DNA of 64,000 nucleotides, taken from Pseudomonas brassicacearum (GTDB taxonomy: Bacteria > Pseudomonadota > Gammaproteobacteria > Pseudomonadales > Pseudomonadaceae). How positions within the stretch are numbered: the first letter of the stretch is position 1; every line of letters starts with the position of its first letter. Shown here piece by piece: positions 1 to 8,721 of this stretch. The stretch spans positions 1,178,001 to 1,242,000 of the forward strand of contig NZ_CP045701.2 in NCBI RefSeq assembly GCF_009601685.2, given 5' to 3'. Below the pieces are notes generated by a model. That model searched no databases and was not told the origin of the DNA. It saw only the letters and a list, made by a program, of their open reading frames with translations. Position numbers and translations under genes: made by a program.

Positions 1-139
1 GCGACTGGTTGCCGTCGCGCAGGTCGGAGCTGCACCAGATCGGCGCGGCGGTGATGGTCTTCGACGGCCAGGTGCGATCCGGCAGGTTGATGGTCGGGAA
101 GGCACGGTATTTGGAAGACGGGTCTTTGAGCATGCTCAT
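1..139 (-). CDS. leuA: 2-isopropylmalate synthase, N-terminal fragment (cut by window edge)
   Basis: The first 46 codons on the minus strand begin [19 protein letters not shown] and continue to [10 protein letters not shown]. The conserved DLRDGNQ stretch starts the HMGL-like TIM barrel of LeuA, where the Asp binds the metal. LeuA condenses acetyl-CoA with 2-ketoisovalerate, the committed step of leucine synthesis, in the cytoplasm. The N-terminus is that of the long Pseudomonas LeuA form. The ATG at 139 follows an AAGGA Shine-Dalgarno; a second in-frame ATG at 133 is possible. The rest of the gene lies outside the window. The upstream leader at 231-308 suggests attenuation-type control. Confidence 0.9.
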   Translation of the reverse strand, partial: MSMLKDPSSKYRAFPTINLPDRTWPSKTITAAPIWCSSDLRDGNQS

Positions 140-160
140 GGGAAAGTCCTTTATTGTCGT

Positions 161-240
161 GGCCGGAAAAAGGCGGCCTGCCGGTGGTTCGAATGGGGGT
201 GGCTTCACAGCCGGGACGAGGTGCCGCGATTCAGCCCGGC
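161..240 (-). promoter_or_regulatory. Possible leuA attenuator hairpins
   Basis: Two inverted repeats lie between the leader ORF and leuA. GCCGGG (210-215) pairs with CCCGGC (235-240), placing the leader stop codon in the loop, so a ribosome finishing the leader would prevent this stem. GGCCG (161-165) pairs with CGGCC (174-178) just upstream of the leuA Shine-Dalgarno. The arrangement is seen directly; an attenuation role is inferred. Confidence 0.35.
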
Positions 241-308
241 AGTCGTGCGCTGACGAGGCACAGGCTGCGGTGCTGGCGAAGCTGAATGAGGGTGTGAGAG
301 GTTTTCAT
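231..308 (-). CDS. Putative leuA leader peptide (25 aa)
   Basis: This short minus-strand ORF begins [10 protein letters not shown] and ends [13 protein letters not shown] before TGA. It starts with ATG after a GAGG-like site and lies 91 bases upstream of leuA in the same orientation. Five of its 25 codons are leucine (CTC, CTT, CTG, CTC, CTG), a composition expected of a leader peptide sensing leucyl-tRNA. The stop codon sits inside a possible hairpin (210-240). The Leu codons are spread out rather than in one run, so it may instead act by arrest or by translational coupling. It is too short to be an enzyme. The translation is certain; expression and function are inferred. Confidence 0.5.
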   Translation of the reverse strand: MKTSHTLIQLRQHRSLCLVSARLPG

Positions 309-481
309 GCCCTCAACCCTAACCGCGCGGAAGGCGGATCGCAAGCAGTCGGAAAAAATTGAGATAAGTTCTGTTTTTAGGCGGGTTTGCGAGATTTAAT
401 CGCGTGAATATGAGGTATTTGTAGTTTTATTGCGTCGATGCTTGTCACTCGGCAATCCATGACGACGAGTTGCGATGCCGC

Positions 482-582
482 TGGCCCGTTCGCGAGCAAG
501 CCCGCTCCCACAGGGGAATGTTGGCGATTTCAAAATCAACGCTGTACCTGTGGGAGCGGGCTTGCTCGCGAAGAGGCCAGTA
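482..582. repeat. REP pair (REPIN), GTGGGAGCGGGCTTGCTCGCG type
   Basis: Two inverted copies of a REP core face each other: CGCGAGCAAGCCCGCTCCCA near 492 and its complement near 551, about 35 bases apart. This Pseudomonas REP family is extragenic. The element lies downstream of the M23 peptidase gene and upstream of the leuA leader, where it could form a long hairpin and stabilise or end transcripts. Confidence 0.8.
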
Positions 583-598
583 GCCTCACCGCAAAAAC

Positions 599-1420
599 TC
601 AGGGCTGGAAAGCGCCGATAAAGATCGCCGGATCCACCCGCGCATCGTTCAGGCTGATGTTCCAGTGCATGTGCGGGCCGGTTGCGCGGCCGGTGGCACC
701 GACCTTGCCCACCACGGTGCCCCGGGCCAGTTGCTGGCCGACCTTCACGTCGATCTTCGACATGTGGCAGAACATGCTGATGAAGCCTTGGCCATGGTCG
801 ACGAACACGGTGTTGCCATTGAAGAAGTAATTGCCGATGAGGATCACCTTGCCGGCGGCCGGGGTCTTGATCGGCGTGCCAGCGGGGACGGCGAAGTCCA
901 GGCCGGCGTGGGGGTTGCGTTCTTCGCCGTTGAAGAAGCGTCGCACGCCGAACTTGCTCGACATCGGACCATTGACCGGTTTGTCCAGCAGCAGGTTGCT
1001 GGGGATGTTCGGACTGAAGCGGCGGTAGGCCTTCAGTTGCACCGCCAGTTCGGCGTTGATGCGTTTGAGGTCCGCCGGGTTCGGATTGACCTGGCGCTTG
1101 TTCTTCAGGGTGATGTGTTGCTCGGGGTACTTTTTATAGCCGACCACGAACGGATGGGTGCCGCCGCCGCTGCTGATCCGCTGGGTGCCGGGCTGGACCG
1201 TCAGCGGTATACCGACAATCGCCAGCCAGTTGTCCTGTTCCTTGACCACCAGCACTGGCTTGCCCTGGTAACTGGCTTTCGGTGCCTTGGCCGCGCTGCC
1301 CAGGTCCACCACGGCCACGCCACCGGGCACCGGCTTGTTCAGCAGGCGGGTGATGTAACTGTCGGCGTGGGCGTTGAAGGTCAGGCACAGCAAGAGCAAG
1401 GGGGCGAGATATCGCGGCAT
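599..1420 (-). CDS. Periplasmic M23 peptidase (LytM/MepM-like)
   Basis: The protein is 273 aa with a signal peptide of about 19 residues (leucine-rich core, cleavage near NAHA/DS). A C-terminal LytM/M23 zinc peptidase domain (about 150-268) has all expected residues: H171 and D175 in HAGLD, H219, and HMH at 250-252. Such enzymes cut peptidoglycan cross-links during wall growth or act as amidase activators. The N-terminal 140 residues look like the substrate-guarding region seen in periplasmic M23 proteins. The start lies 3 bases after the xseA stop, so the two genes are probably co-transcribed and coupled. No coiled coil is evident, which makes an EnvC-type protein less likely. Confidence 0.88.
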   Translation of the reverse strand: MPRYLAPLLLLCLTFNAHADSYITRLLNKPVPGGVAVVDLGSAAKAPKASYQGKPVLVVKEQDNWLAIVGIPLTVQPGTQRISSGGGTHPFVVGYKKYPEQHITLKNKRQVNPNPADLKRINAELAVQLKAYRRFSPNIPSNLLLDKPVNGPMSSKFGVRRFFNGEERNPHAGLDFAVPAGTPIKTPAAGKVILIGNYFFNGNTVFVDHGQGFISMFCHMSKIDVKVGQQLARGTVVGKVGATGRATGPHMHWNISLNDARVDPAIFIGAFQP

Positions 1421-1423
1421 GAA

Positions 1424-2803
1424 TCAATCCAGTAAAGAAAGGGTGACCGGCGTCAGGTGATTGTCTTCGACCCGTACCAGCAATTGGCCTTCGCCGAGCT
1501 TGGCGGTCAGGCGCTGGCCGGTCTGGGTTTGTCCGGCACTGCGGATCGCATGGCCGCGCTCGTCCAGCAAAATGCTGTAGCCCCGGCCGAGGGTCGCCAG
1601 GGGGCTGACGATGTGCAGCGTCTGCATCTGGTTGTGCAATTGCACGCGGCGTGTTTTCAGGCCTTCGCGCATGGCCCGGGGCAGGCGTTCGGCCAGGCTG
1701 TCCAGGCGCTGGCGCAGCAACGCCAATTGCCGGCCGGGGTGTTGTCCGGCCAAGCGGGTTTCCAGGCGGATCAGGCGTTCGCGGCGGGTATTGAGGCTGC
1801 GTTCGAACGCCCGGCGCATGCGCATATCCAGGTCGTCGAGGCGCTGGGCTTGCTGGCGCAGGCGTTCACCGGGGTGGCGCAGGCGCCGGGTGAGGCCTTC
1901 GAGGCGCAGTTGATCGCGCATCAGCCGGTCACGCATGCGCATCACCAGCCGCCGGTGCAGGCTTTCGACCCGGCGCACCAGATCACCGGCATCCGGTGCG
2001 AGCAGTTCGGCGGCGGCGGACGGGGTCGGGGCACGTACGTCAGCGACGAAATCGCTGATGGATACGTCGGTTTCATGGCCCACGGCGCTGACGATCGGCG
2101 TGACGCAGGCATCCACCGCCCGGGCCACGGCTTCTTCGTTGAAGCACCACAAGTCTTCCAGCGAACCGCCGCCCCGGGCCAGGATCAGCGCATCGAAACC
2201 ACGGGCGTCGGCCAGCTTCAGGGCTCGGACGATTTGCGCGGTGGCTTCGCGGCCTTGCACGGCGGTGGGGATCAGCGTCAGGGCGATCTGCGGCGCGCGG
2301 CGGCGGAACACGCTGATGATGTCGCGGATCACCGCGCCCGTGGGTGAACTGATGATGCCGATGCGTTGTGGATGGGCCGGCAACGGCACCTTGCGCTCGG
2401 CACTGAACAGACCCTCGGCGCCGAGCTTTTCCTTCAAGGCATCGAAGGCCAGGCGCAGCGCACCATCGCCGGCCGGCTCGACGGTGTCGAGGATCAGTTG
2501 ATAGTCGCCACGGCCTTCGAACAGCGAGACCTTGCCGCGCACTTTCACCGCCAGCCCGTCCTTCAAGGCCTGGCGCACCCGCGCGGCATTCTGCCGGAAC
2601 AGCGCGCAACGCACCTGGGCGCCACTGTCCTTGAGGGTGAAGTACACATGGCCGGAGGCCGGACGGGCGAGGTTGGAGATTTCGCCCTCGACCCAGATGT
2701 TGCTGAACACGTCTTCGAGCAACACCCGCGCACGGCCGTTGAGCTGGCTGACAGTCAGGACCTCGCGGTCCAGGCCCAGTCGGGCAAAGGGATCTTTAAT
2801 CAT
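1424..2803 (-). CDS. xseA: Exodeoxyribonuclease VII large subunit
   Basis: This 459-residue protein has the XseA layout: an N-terminal OB-fold (about 1-110, with VSQLNGRARVLLE and FSNIWVEGEISN), a nuclease core (GIISSPTGAVIRDI, then ARGGGSLEDLWCFNEE and GHETD), and a long arginine-rich coiled-coil C-terminus. With XseB it forms exonuclease VII, which degrades single-stranded DNA from either end in repair. The ATG at 2803 (MIKDPF) was preferred; an in-frame ATG at 2812 would add three residues. It is transcribed toward the M23 peptidase gene and is divergent from the CxxC protein gene at 2954. Confidence 0.95.
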   Translation of the reverse strand: MIKDPFARLGLDREVLTVSQLNGRARVLLEDVFSNIWVEGEISNLARPASGHVYFTLKDSGAQVRCALFRQNAARVRQALKDGLAVKVRGKVSLFEGRGDYQLILDTVEPAGDGALRLAFDALKEKLGAEGLFSAERKVPLPAHPQRIGIISSPTGAVIRDIISVFRRRAPQIALTLIPTAVQGREATAQIVRALKLADARGFDALILARGGGSLEDLWCFNEEAVARAVDACVTPIVSAVGHETDVSISDFVADVRAPTPSAAAELLAPDAGDLVRRVESLHRRLVMRMRDRLMRDQLRLEGLTRRLRHPGERLRQQAQRLDDLDMRMRRAFERSLNTRRERLIRLETRLAGQHPGRQLALLRQRLDSLAERLPRAMREGLKTRRVQLHNQMQTLHIVSPLATLGRGYSILLDERGHAIRSAGQTQTGQRLTAKLGEGQLLVRVEDNHLTPVTLSLLD

Positions 2804-2953
2804 GGGCGGCATGATAAGGGTATTCGCCGCTCAATCTCCATGCTCACCGAAAAACCTTCCGAGAGCCGGCCCTGTACAATGCTCCATTCCCTTGGTTTCG
2901 ATGTGGGCGCCGGCTTGCTCGTCGCCACCAATAGATTCACCGCAGGATGTTCC

Positions 2954-3502
2954 ATGAACTCGCAAAGCATCATCGTCCCGAAAATTTCCACCCTGCCGGT
3001 CCACGAGCCTCGGGCCCGGGCGATTGTGCGCTGGCTGGTGCGCAAGAATATCGTCGAAGAACAACTGACCACCTGTGGGCGCACCGGCAATCGCATGGCC
3101 CACGCGATCGCTCCCGGTGCTCGCGAGGTGGTCTTGCACCCCGAAGCCTTGCCATTCGGTGAACCAGTCAATGGCCTGGAGATCATCACCAAGCGCTGCA
3201 TCTATACGCCGGCCAAGGGCTTTCTCGAAGAAGCCGGTTGCGCTGAGTGCCGCAAGGAGGTCGGCGAAGCGCTGTTCGAAAGCCTGGAAGACTGGATGCC
3301 GGCGCGCACCGACAACTTCACCTGCCCCGAATGTGGCCATGAAGACGACATCAACGGCTTCCTGTTCCTGCAGCCCTGCGGCTTTTCCAACCTGGGGTTC
3401 ATCTTCAACAACTGGCTGGAGGCGGGGTTCAAGCAGGACTTTCTCGATGAATTCGCCGATTGGCTCGATCAGCCGGTGAGTTGGGTGAAGGTGGAACTGT
3501 AG
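2954..3502 (+). CDS. Conserved protein with two CxxC motifs
   Basis: A 182-residue soluble protein with no signal peptide or membrane segment. It has two CxxC pairs, CAEC (96-99) and CPEC (124-127), the second in a zinc-ribbon-like context (FTCPECGHED). The C-terminal part is rich in aromatic and acidic residues. Homologues in Pseudomonas are often labelled sugar ABC transporter ATPase, but no Walker motif is present, so that label looks wrong. The pairs suggest a structural zinc site; the function is unknown. The ATG follows an AGGATG ribosome site. It is divergent from xseA and upstream of guaB, separated from guaB by a repeat element. Confidence 0.8.
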   Translation: MNSQSIIVPKISTLPVHEPRARAIVRWLVRKNIVEEQLTTCGRTGNRMAHAIAPGAREVVLHPEALPFGEPVNGLEIITKRCIYTPAKGFLEEAGCAECRKEVGEALFESLEDWMPARTDNFTCPECGHEDDINGFLFLQPCGFSNLGFIFNNWLEAGFKQDFLDEFADWLDQPVSWVKVEL

Positions 3503-3522
3503 TCAAACGCCGATCGGTTTTC

Positions 3523-3614
3523 CGTAGGAGCTGGCGAAGCCTGCGATCTTTTGACTTTTAAGCGTTAATCAGGGCGCTGAAGATCAAAAGATCGCAGGCT
3601 TCGCCAGCTCCTAC
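3523..3614. repeat. GTAGGAGC-type inverted element, copy A
   Basis: Arms GTAGGAGCTGGCGAAGCCTG (from 3523) and its complement (ending 3614) flank a GATCAAAA-containing centre. This is one of seven related elements in the window and the least expanded. It lies between the CxxC protein gene and the guaB promoter and can form a near-perfect long hairpin. Confidence 0.8.
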
Positions 3615-3655
3615 AGTAGGCACCAGATCTCCGAATATCAGTAATGCCAATATAG

Positions 3656-5203
<1,548 letters not shown>

Positions 5204-5282
5204 GGCCTTCAGCAAAACGTTAATCACCGGGGCTGTTCATTCAGCCCCGAGTTGTTTCTGATTCACTACATGAGAATGAGTC

Positions 5283-6860
5283 ATGGCCCTCGACATTCAC
5301 GCTCACCGCATCCTGATCCTCGACTTCGGTTCCCAGTACACCCAGCTGATCGCCCGCCGCGTGCGTGAAATCGGTGTGTATTGCGAATTGCATCCGTTCG
5401 ACATGGATGACGAAGCGATTCGCGAATTCGCGCCTAAAGGCGTCATCCTCGCCGGCGGCCCCGAGTCCGTGCACGAAGCCGACAGCCCGCGCTGCCCGCA
5501 AGCCGTATTCGACCTGGGCGTGCCCGTCTTCGGTATCTGCTACGGCATGCAGACCATGGCTGAGCAATTGGGCGGCAAGGTCGAAGGTTCGGACCTGCGT
5601 GAATTCGGTTATGCCCGCGTTGACGTAGTCGGCAAGAGCCGCCTGTTGGACGGCATCGAGGACCACGTCGACGCCGACGGCCTGTTCGGCCTGGACGTGT
5701 GGATGAGCCACGGTGACAAAGTCACCAAAATGCCGGAAGACTTCCACATCCTGGCCAGCACCCCGAGCTGCCCGATTGCCGGCATGTTCAACGATGATCG
5801 TCGCTACTACGGCGTGCAGTTCCACCCTGAAGTGACCCACACCAAGCAGGGCGGCCGCATCCTGTCGCGCTTCATCCTCGACATCTGCGAGTGTGAAGCC
5901 CTGTGGACCCCGTCGAAAATCGCTGAAGACGCCATCGCCCAAGTCCGCGCCCAGGTTGGCACCGACAACGTGCTGCTGGGCCTGTCTGGCGGTGTGGACT
6001 CCTCGGTGGTTGCCGCGCTGCTGCACAAGGCCATTGGCGACCAGCTGACCTGCGTCTTCGTCGACAACGGCTTGCTGCGTCTGCACGAAGGCGAGCAAGT
6101 GATGGCCATGTTCGCCGAGAACATGGGCGTGAAAGTGATCCGCGCCAACGCCGAAGAGCAGTTCCTGAACAACCTGGCCGGCGAGTCCGACCCGGAGAAG
6201 AAGCGCAAGATCATCGGCCGTACCTTCATCGACGTGTTCGATGCCGAATCCTGCAAGCTGGACAACATCAAGTACCTGGCCCAGGGCACCATCTACCCCG
6301 ACGTGATCGAGTCGGCTGGCGCCAAGAGCGGCAAGGCCCACGTGATCAAGTCCCACCACAACGTCGGTGGCCTGCCGGAAGAGATGAACCTCAAGCTGGT
6401 CGAACCGCTGCGCGAGCTGTTCAAGGACGAGGTCCGTCGCCTCGGCCTGGAGCTAGGCCTGCCGTACGACATGGTCTACCGCCACCCATTCCCGGGCCCG
6501 GGCCTGGGCGTGCGGATCCTCGGTGAAGTGAAGAAGGAATACGCCGACCTGCTGCGTCGCGCCGACCACATCTTCATCGAAGAACTGCGCAAGGCTGACT
6601 GGTACCACAAGGTCAGCCAGGCGTTCGTGGTGTTCCAACCGGTGAAATCGGTGGGCGTGGTCGGCGATGGCCGTCGCTACGCCTGGGTCGTGGCCCTGCG
6701 TGCCGTGGAAACCATCGACTTCATGACCGCGCGCTGGGCGCACCTGCCGTATGAACTGCTCGAAACCGTTTCCGGGCGGATCATCAATGAGATCGAAGGT
6801 ATTTCTCGCGTGACGTATGACGTGTCGAGCAAGCCGCCGGCGACGATTGAGTGGGAATGA
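5283..6860 (+). CDS. guaA: GMP synthase (glutamine-hydrolysing)
   Basis: GuaA converts XMP to GMP using ATP and glutamine ammonia. Its 525 residues comprise a class I amidotransferase domain (C86 in GICYG; H181 and E183 in QFHPEVTH), an ATP pyrophosphatase domain with the P-loop SGGVDS (235-240), and a C-terminal dimerisation domain ending PPATIEWE. It is the second gene of guaBA and ends at a strong intrinsic terminator. The last bases of guaA are a known attachment site for genomic islands in many bacteria, and degenerate genes follow here. Confidence 0.97.
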   Translation: MALDIHAHRILILDFGSQYTQLIARRVREIGVYCELHPFDMDDEAIREFAPKGVILAGGPESVHEADSPRCPQAVFDLGVPVFGICYGMQTMAEQLGGKVEGSDLREFGYARVDVVGKSRLLDGIEDHVDADGLFGLDVWMSHGDKVTKMPEDFHILASTPSCPIAGMFNDDRRYYGVQFHPEVTHTKQGGRILSRFILDICECEALWTPSKIAEDAIAQVRAQVGTDNVLLGLSGGVDSSVVAALLHKAIGDQLTCVFVDNGLLRLHEGEQVMAMFAENMGVKVIRANAEEQFLNNLAGESDPEKKRKIIGRTFIDVFDAESCKLDNIKYLAQGTIYPDVIESAGAKSGKAHVIKSHHNVGGLPEEMNLKLVEPLRELFKDEVRRLGLELGLPYDMVYRHPFPGPGLGVRILGEVKKEYADLLRRADHIFIEELRKADWYHKVSQAFVVFQPVKSVGVVGDGRRYAWVVALRAVETIDFMTARWAHLPYELLETVSGRIINEIEGISRVTYDVSSKPPATIEWE

Positions 6861-6920
6861 GTCAGGCCTAAGTATTGATACCGCTGACGGCCGCTATTGG
6901 CTTCGGCGCCTGCCTTGAAC

Positions 6921-6955
6921 AAAAGCCCTGTGGGTAACTTCCACAGGGCTTTTTC
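6921..6955 (+). terminator. Intrinsic terminator of guaBA
   Basis: AAAAGCCCTGTGG pairs with CCACAGGGCTTTTT around a short loop, followed by T-rich sequence. It lies 60 bases after the guaA stop. Confidence 0.85.
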
Positions 6956-6998
6956 ATTTTTACTGACCAATCCAGTCTTCCTCTGGCTTCCAACTGCA

Positions 6999-7422
6999 AT
7001 GACAGACCGTAACGGTGTTGGGAGGGCAGTGCCGTCACCTCTCGCTACGATTACCCGCCTTAGCGTGCACCGGGAAACGCTTATCATCGGCTGCAGCCCA
7101 TGGGCCGTCGGCCAAGTTAATTGAGGTTGCGCCTGATTTGGTTGGGCTGACCGACGTTGCTGAGATCGTCGGTGTGTCTCGGCAGAACATGCGCAAGCTG
7201 ATGTTGGCCCATCCAAGCAGCTTCCCGACGCCGGTGCACGAGGGGAGTGCATCTATCTGGCATTTGGCGGACGTGCTGACCTGGCTGCAGGCCAAGGGCA
7301 GCTATTCGCTTACCAAGAATGTGTTGGATGTGGCCCAGGTGGCGTTGCAGGTCAACGTTGCGAAAGAAGGCCGACGGTTACTTGGTATGGCTTCCGAAGA
7401 GTTGGACGCTTTGGTTGGGTGA
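6999..7422 (+). pseudogene. Degenerate gene for an HTH DNA-binding protein
   Basis: The region 7116-7422 encodes an intact C-terminal part: a MerR/AlpA-like helix-turn-helix (LTDVAEIVGVSRQNMRKLM), a wing-like segment (HEGSASIWHLADVLTWLQAKG) and a C-terminal helix, ending DALVG. As I recall the family, a further N-terminal domain of some 60 residues precedes this. Here the upstream DNA only matches weakly when the frame is changed (fragments reading ND, then GVG, then a QxxRxxLxL stretch), with a stop codon in between. No good start or ribosome site serves the intact part. I infer a frameshifted gene behind guaA; a short functional protein starting at 7015 remains possible. Confidence 0.5.
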
Positions 7423-7540
7423 CAGACATCTCAGCCTCTCCTCAGTTTGACGAGCCGGTTGTCAGGAGTAATCGTTTTTGTGCGCGGCTCTTGTTATCTA
7501 ATCGTTTTTTTACAACCTTAACCGTTAGCTACAAGATCAG

Positions 7541-7693
7541 GTGCACGACATCATTTCTGGAATGCCCGTGCTGCAACAGGTCGGAGTATGAGCCGAAATC
7601 GTTGATGCCGTTTCGCGGGCGTTTGAGGAAGACGGCGGAGCGGGTGTTGCTGTGATCGATCGATATCGTCCGGGAAAACCTGTCGACCGCTGA
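7541..7693 (+). pseudogene. Possible gene remnant with in-frame stop
   Basis: One frame reads VHDIISGMPVLQQVGV, an in-frame TGA at 7589-7591, then AEIVDAVSRAFEEDGGAGVA to a TGA at 7691. Both halves look like protein sequence (helix-like, acidic, alternating hydrophobic) and share a frame, suggesting a decayed gene fragment. I do not recognise the family. The rest of 7423-7734 shows nothing else convincing. Confidence 0.25.
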
Positions 7694-7734
7694 AGTCCTT
7701 CAGACTTACGTATTAGAGAAACTGTGATCGAATC

Positions 7735-7767
7735 AAATCCGTGTGACCCATATCCACACGGATTTTT
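7735..7767. terminator. Intrinsic terminator between the guaA remnants and treR
   Basis: AAATCCGTGTG pairs with CACACGGATTT across a 9-base loop, followed by TTTT on the plus strand. It is symmetrical enough to serve both the plus-strand remnants and treR, which ends at 7772 on the minus strand. Confidence 0.75.
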
Positions 7768-7771
7768 GTGT

Positions 7772-8476
7772 TCACCGCCGCGCCACATCCGAAAAATAAA
7801 ACTTATCCAGCGTATGCCGCGATTCGGTGTACTCGAACTGTCGGCCGTCCTGGAGAAAGGTCTGGTTGCTGACCACGATCACATGGCTCTGGCCGTCGAG
7901 GTCCAGGTGCTGCTGATCGTCCTTGCCGCAGCGGACTGCTTCGATGGTGCGCTGGGCGTAGGCGATTTGCAGGTGCAGGGTCTGTTCGATGAAGGCGTAG
8001 ATCGACTGCACGGCGATGTCGCGGGTCAGGCCGGGGATCACGTCGCTGACGAAGTGGTTGATGTCCAGGATCACGCGCTTGCCGTCGATTCGCCGGACCC
8101 GCTTGATGCGGGTGATCGGGCTTCCGGCGGGCGCCTTGATGTGCTCGAGCAGGGCGCCTTCCAAAGGTAGCTGGCTGAATTCGACCACTTCGGTGCTGAC
8201 ATCGTTGCCTAGGCGCGGGTAGGTCTCCTGGAAGCTGACGATGCCGCCGAGCTGGAATTCGATGGGCTGGGTCGACAGCACGAAGGTGCCCTTGCCATGG
8301 ATCTTCTGGGCGAAGCCGCGCTCCTGGAGTTGTTCGATGGCTTTGCGCACCGTGCCACGGCTGGCCTGATAGCTGTCCATCAGTTCGGTTTCGGAGGGCA
8401 GGCGGGCGCCTCGCTCCAGGCGTTCGGTGGTAATGCTGGTCAGCAGATCGTTGTAGATCTGGTTGTATTTGCTCAT
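7772..8476 (-). CDS. treR: Trehalose operon repressor, GntR/HutC family
   Basis: The 234-residue protein has an N-terminal winged-helix GntR domain (about 1-70; RLPSETELMDSYQASRGTVR and FAQKIHGKGTFV) and a C-terminal UTRA ligand-binding domain (about 90-230). Proteins of this type repress trehalose genes until the inducer, usually trehalose-6-phosphate, binds. It is divergent from treP, and the intergenic space holds two identical palindromes at 8621-8662 that are its likely operators. The assignment as TreR rests on the adjacent PTS permease and phosphotrehalase genes. Confidence 0.9.
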   Translation of the reverse strand: MSKYNQIYNDLLTSITTERLERGARLPSETELMDSYQASRGTVRKAIEQLQERGFAQKIHGKGTFVLSTQPIEFQLGGIVSFQETYPRLGNDVSTEVVEFSQLPLEGALLEHIKAPAGSPITRIKRVRRIDGKRVILDINHFVSDVIPGLTRDIAVQSIYAFIEQTLHLQIAYAQRTIEAVRCGKDDQQHLDLDGQSHVIVVSNQTFLQDGRQFEYTESRHTLDKFYFSDVARR

Positions 8477-8620
8477 GGGAAGGGCTCTGTACCGCGCTGT
8501 TCACCGGGGCGGAACCTTACGGGCCAAGTGGGGGAGTTGTCCATTCGGCTGTCATTATTGGACGACAGAAGCGTAGGACGTTTCCCGGTTTTTCGGGGGG
8601 GCATCATAAACAAAAACAAA

Positions 8621-8662
8621 ACTCGTCTGTACGAGTTGTTGATTTAACTCGTACAGACGAGT
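8621..8662. promoter_or_regulatory. Double palindromic operator (putative TreR sites)
   Basis: Two sites with the same half-sites are present: ACTCGTCTGTACGAGT (8621-8636) and ACTCGTACAGACGAGT (8647-8662), each an ACTCGT-N4-ACGAGT palindrome. Together they form a larger perfect 17-bp inverted repeat, with centres 26 bp apart. GntR/HutC regulators typically bind GT-N-AC-type palindromes of this size. The sites lie 60 bases upstream of treP and 145 bases upstream of treR. Confidence 0.8.
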
Positions 8663-8667
8663 ACTTT
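8639..8667 (+). promoter_or_regulatory. Candidate treP promoter overlapping operator 2
   Basis: TTGATT (8639-8644) and TACTTT (8662-8667) are 17 bases apart, and the second palindrome fills the space between them. Repressor bound there would block RNA polymerase. The match to consensus is moderate. Confidence 0.4.
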
Positions 8668-8721
8668 GCCTTCCACGTGCTGTCGACTCTCAATAACAAG
8701 AATGACGCGGAAGAAAAAAGC

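Noticed and set aside
9..362. Plus-strand 117-aa ORF over the leuA start
   Set aside because: It is antisense to leuA and the leader ORF, with no protein-like pattern or good ribosome site.
665..1435. Plus-strand 256-aa ORF antisense to the M23 peptidase gene
   Set aside because: The opposite strand encodes a complete peptidase with all catalytic residues; this ORF results from GC-rich codon bias.
2831..3340. Minus-strand 169-aa ORF opposite the CxxC protein gene
   Set aside because: The plus frame has paired CxxC motifs and a ribosome site; the minus frame has neither.
5241..6359. Minus-strand 372-aa ORF antisense to guaA
   Set aside because: guaA is intact on the other strand, and the translation is rich in His/Val/Asp as antisense frames of high-GC genes are.
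7419..7655. 78-aa ORF overlapping the guaA-adjacent remnant
   Set aside because: Cys/Arg-rich translation with no start signal; another frame in the same place looks more protein-like.
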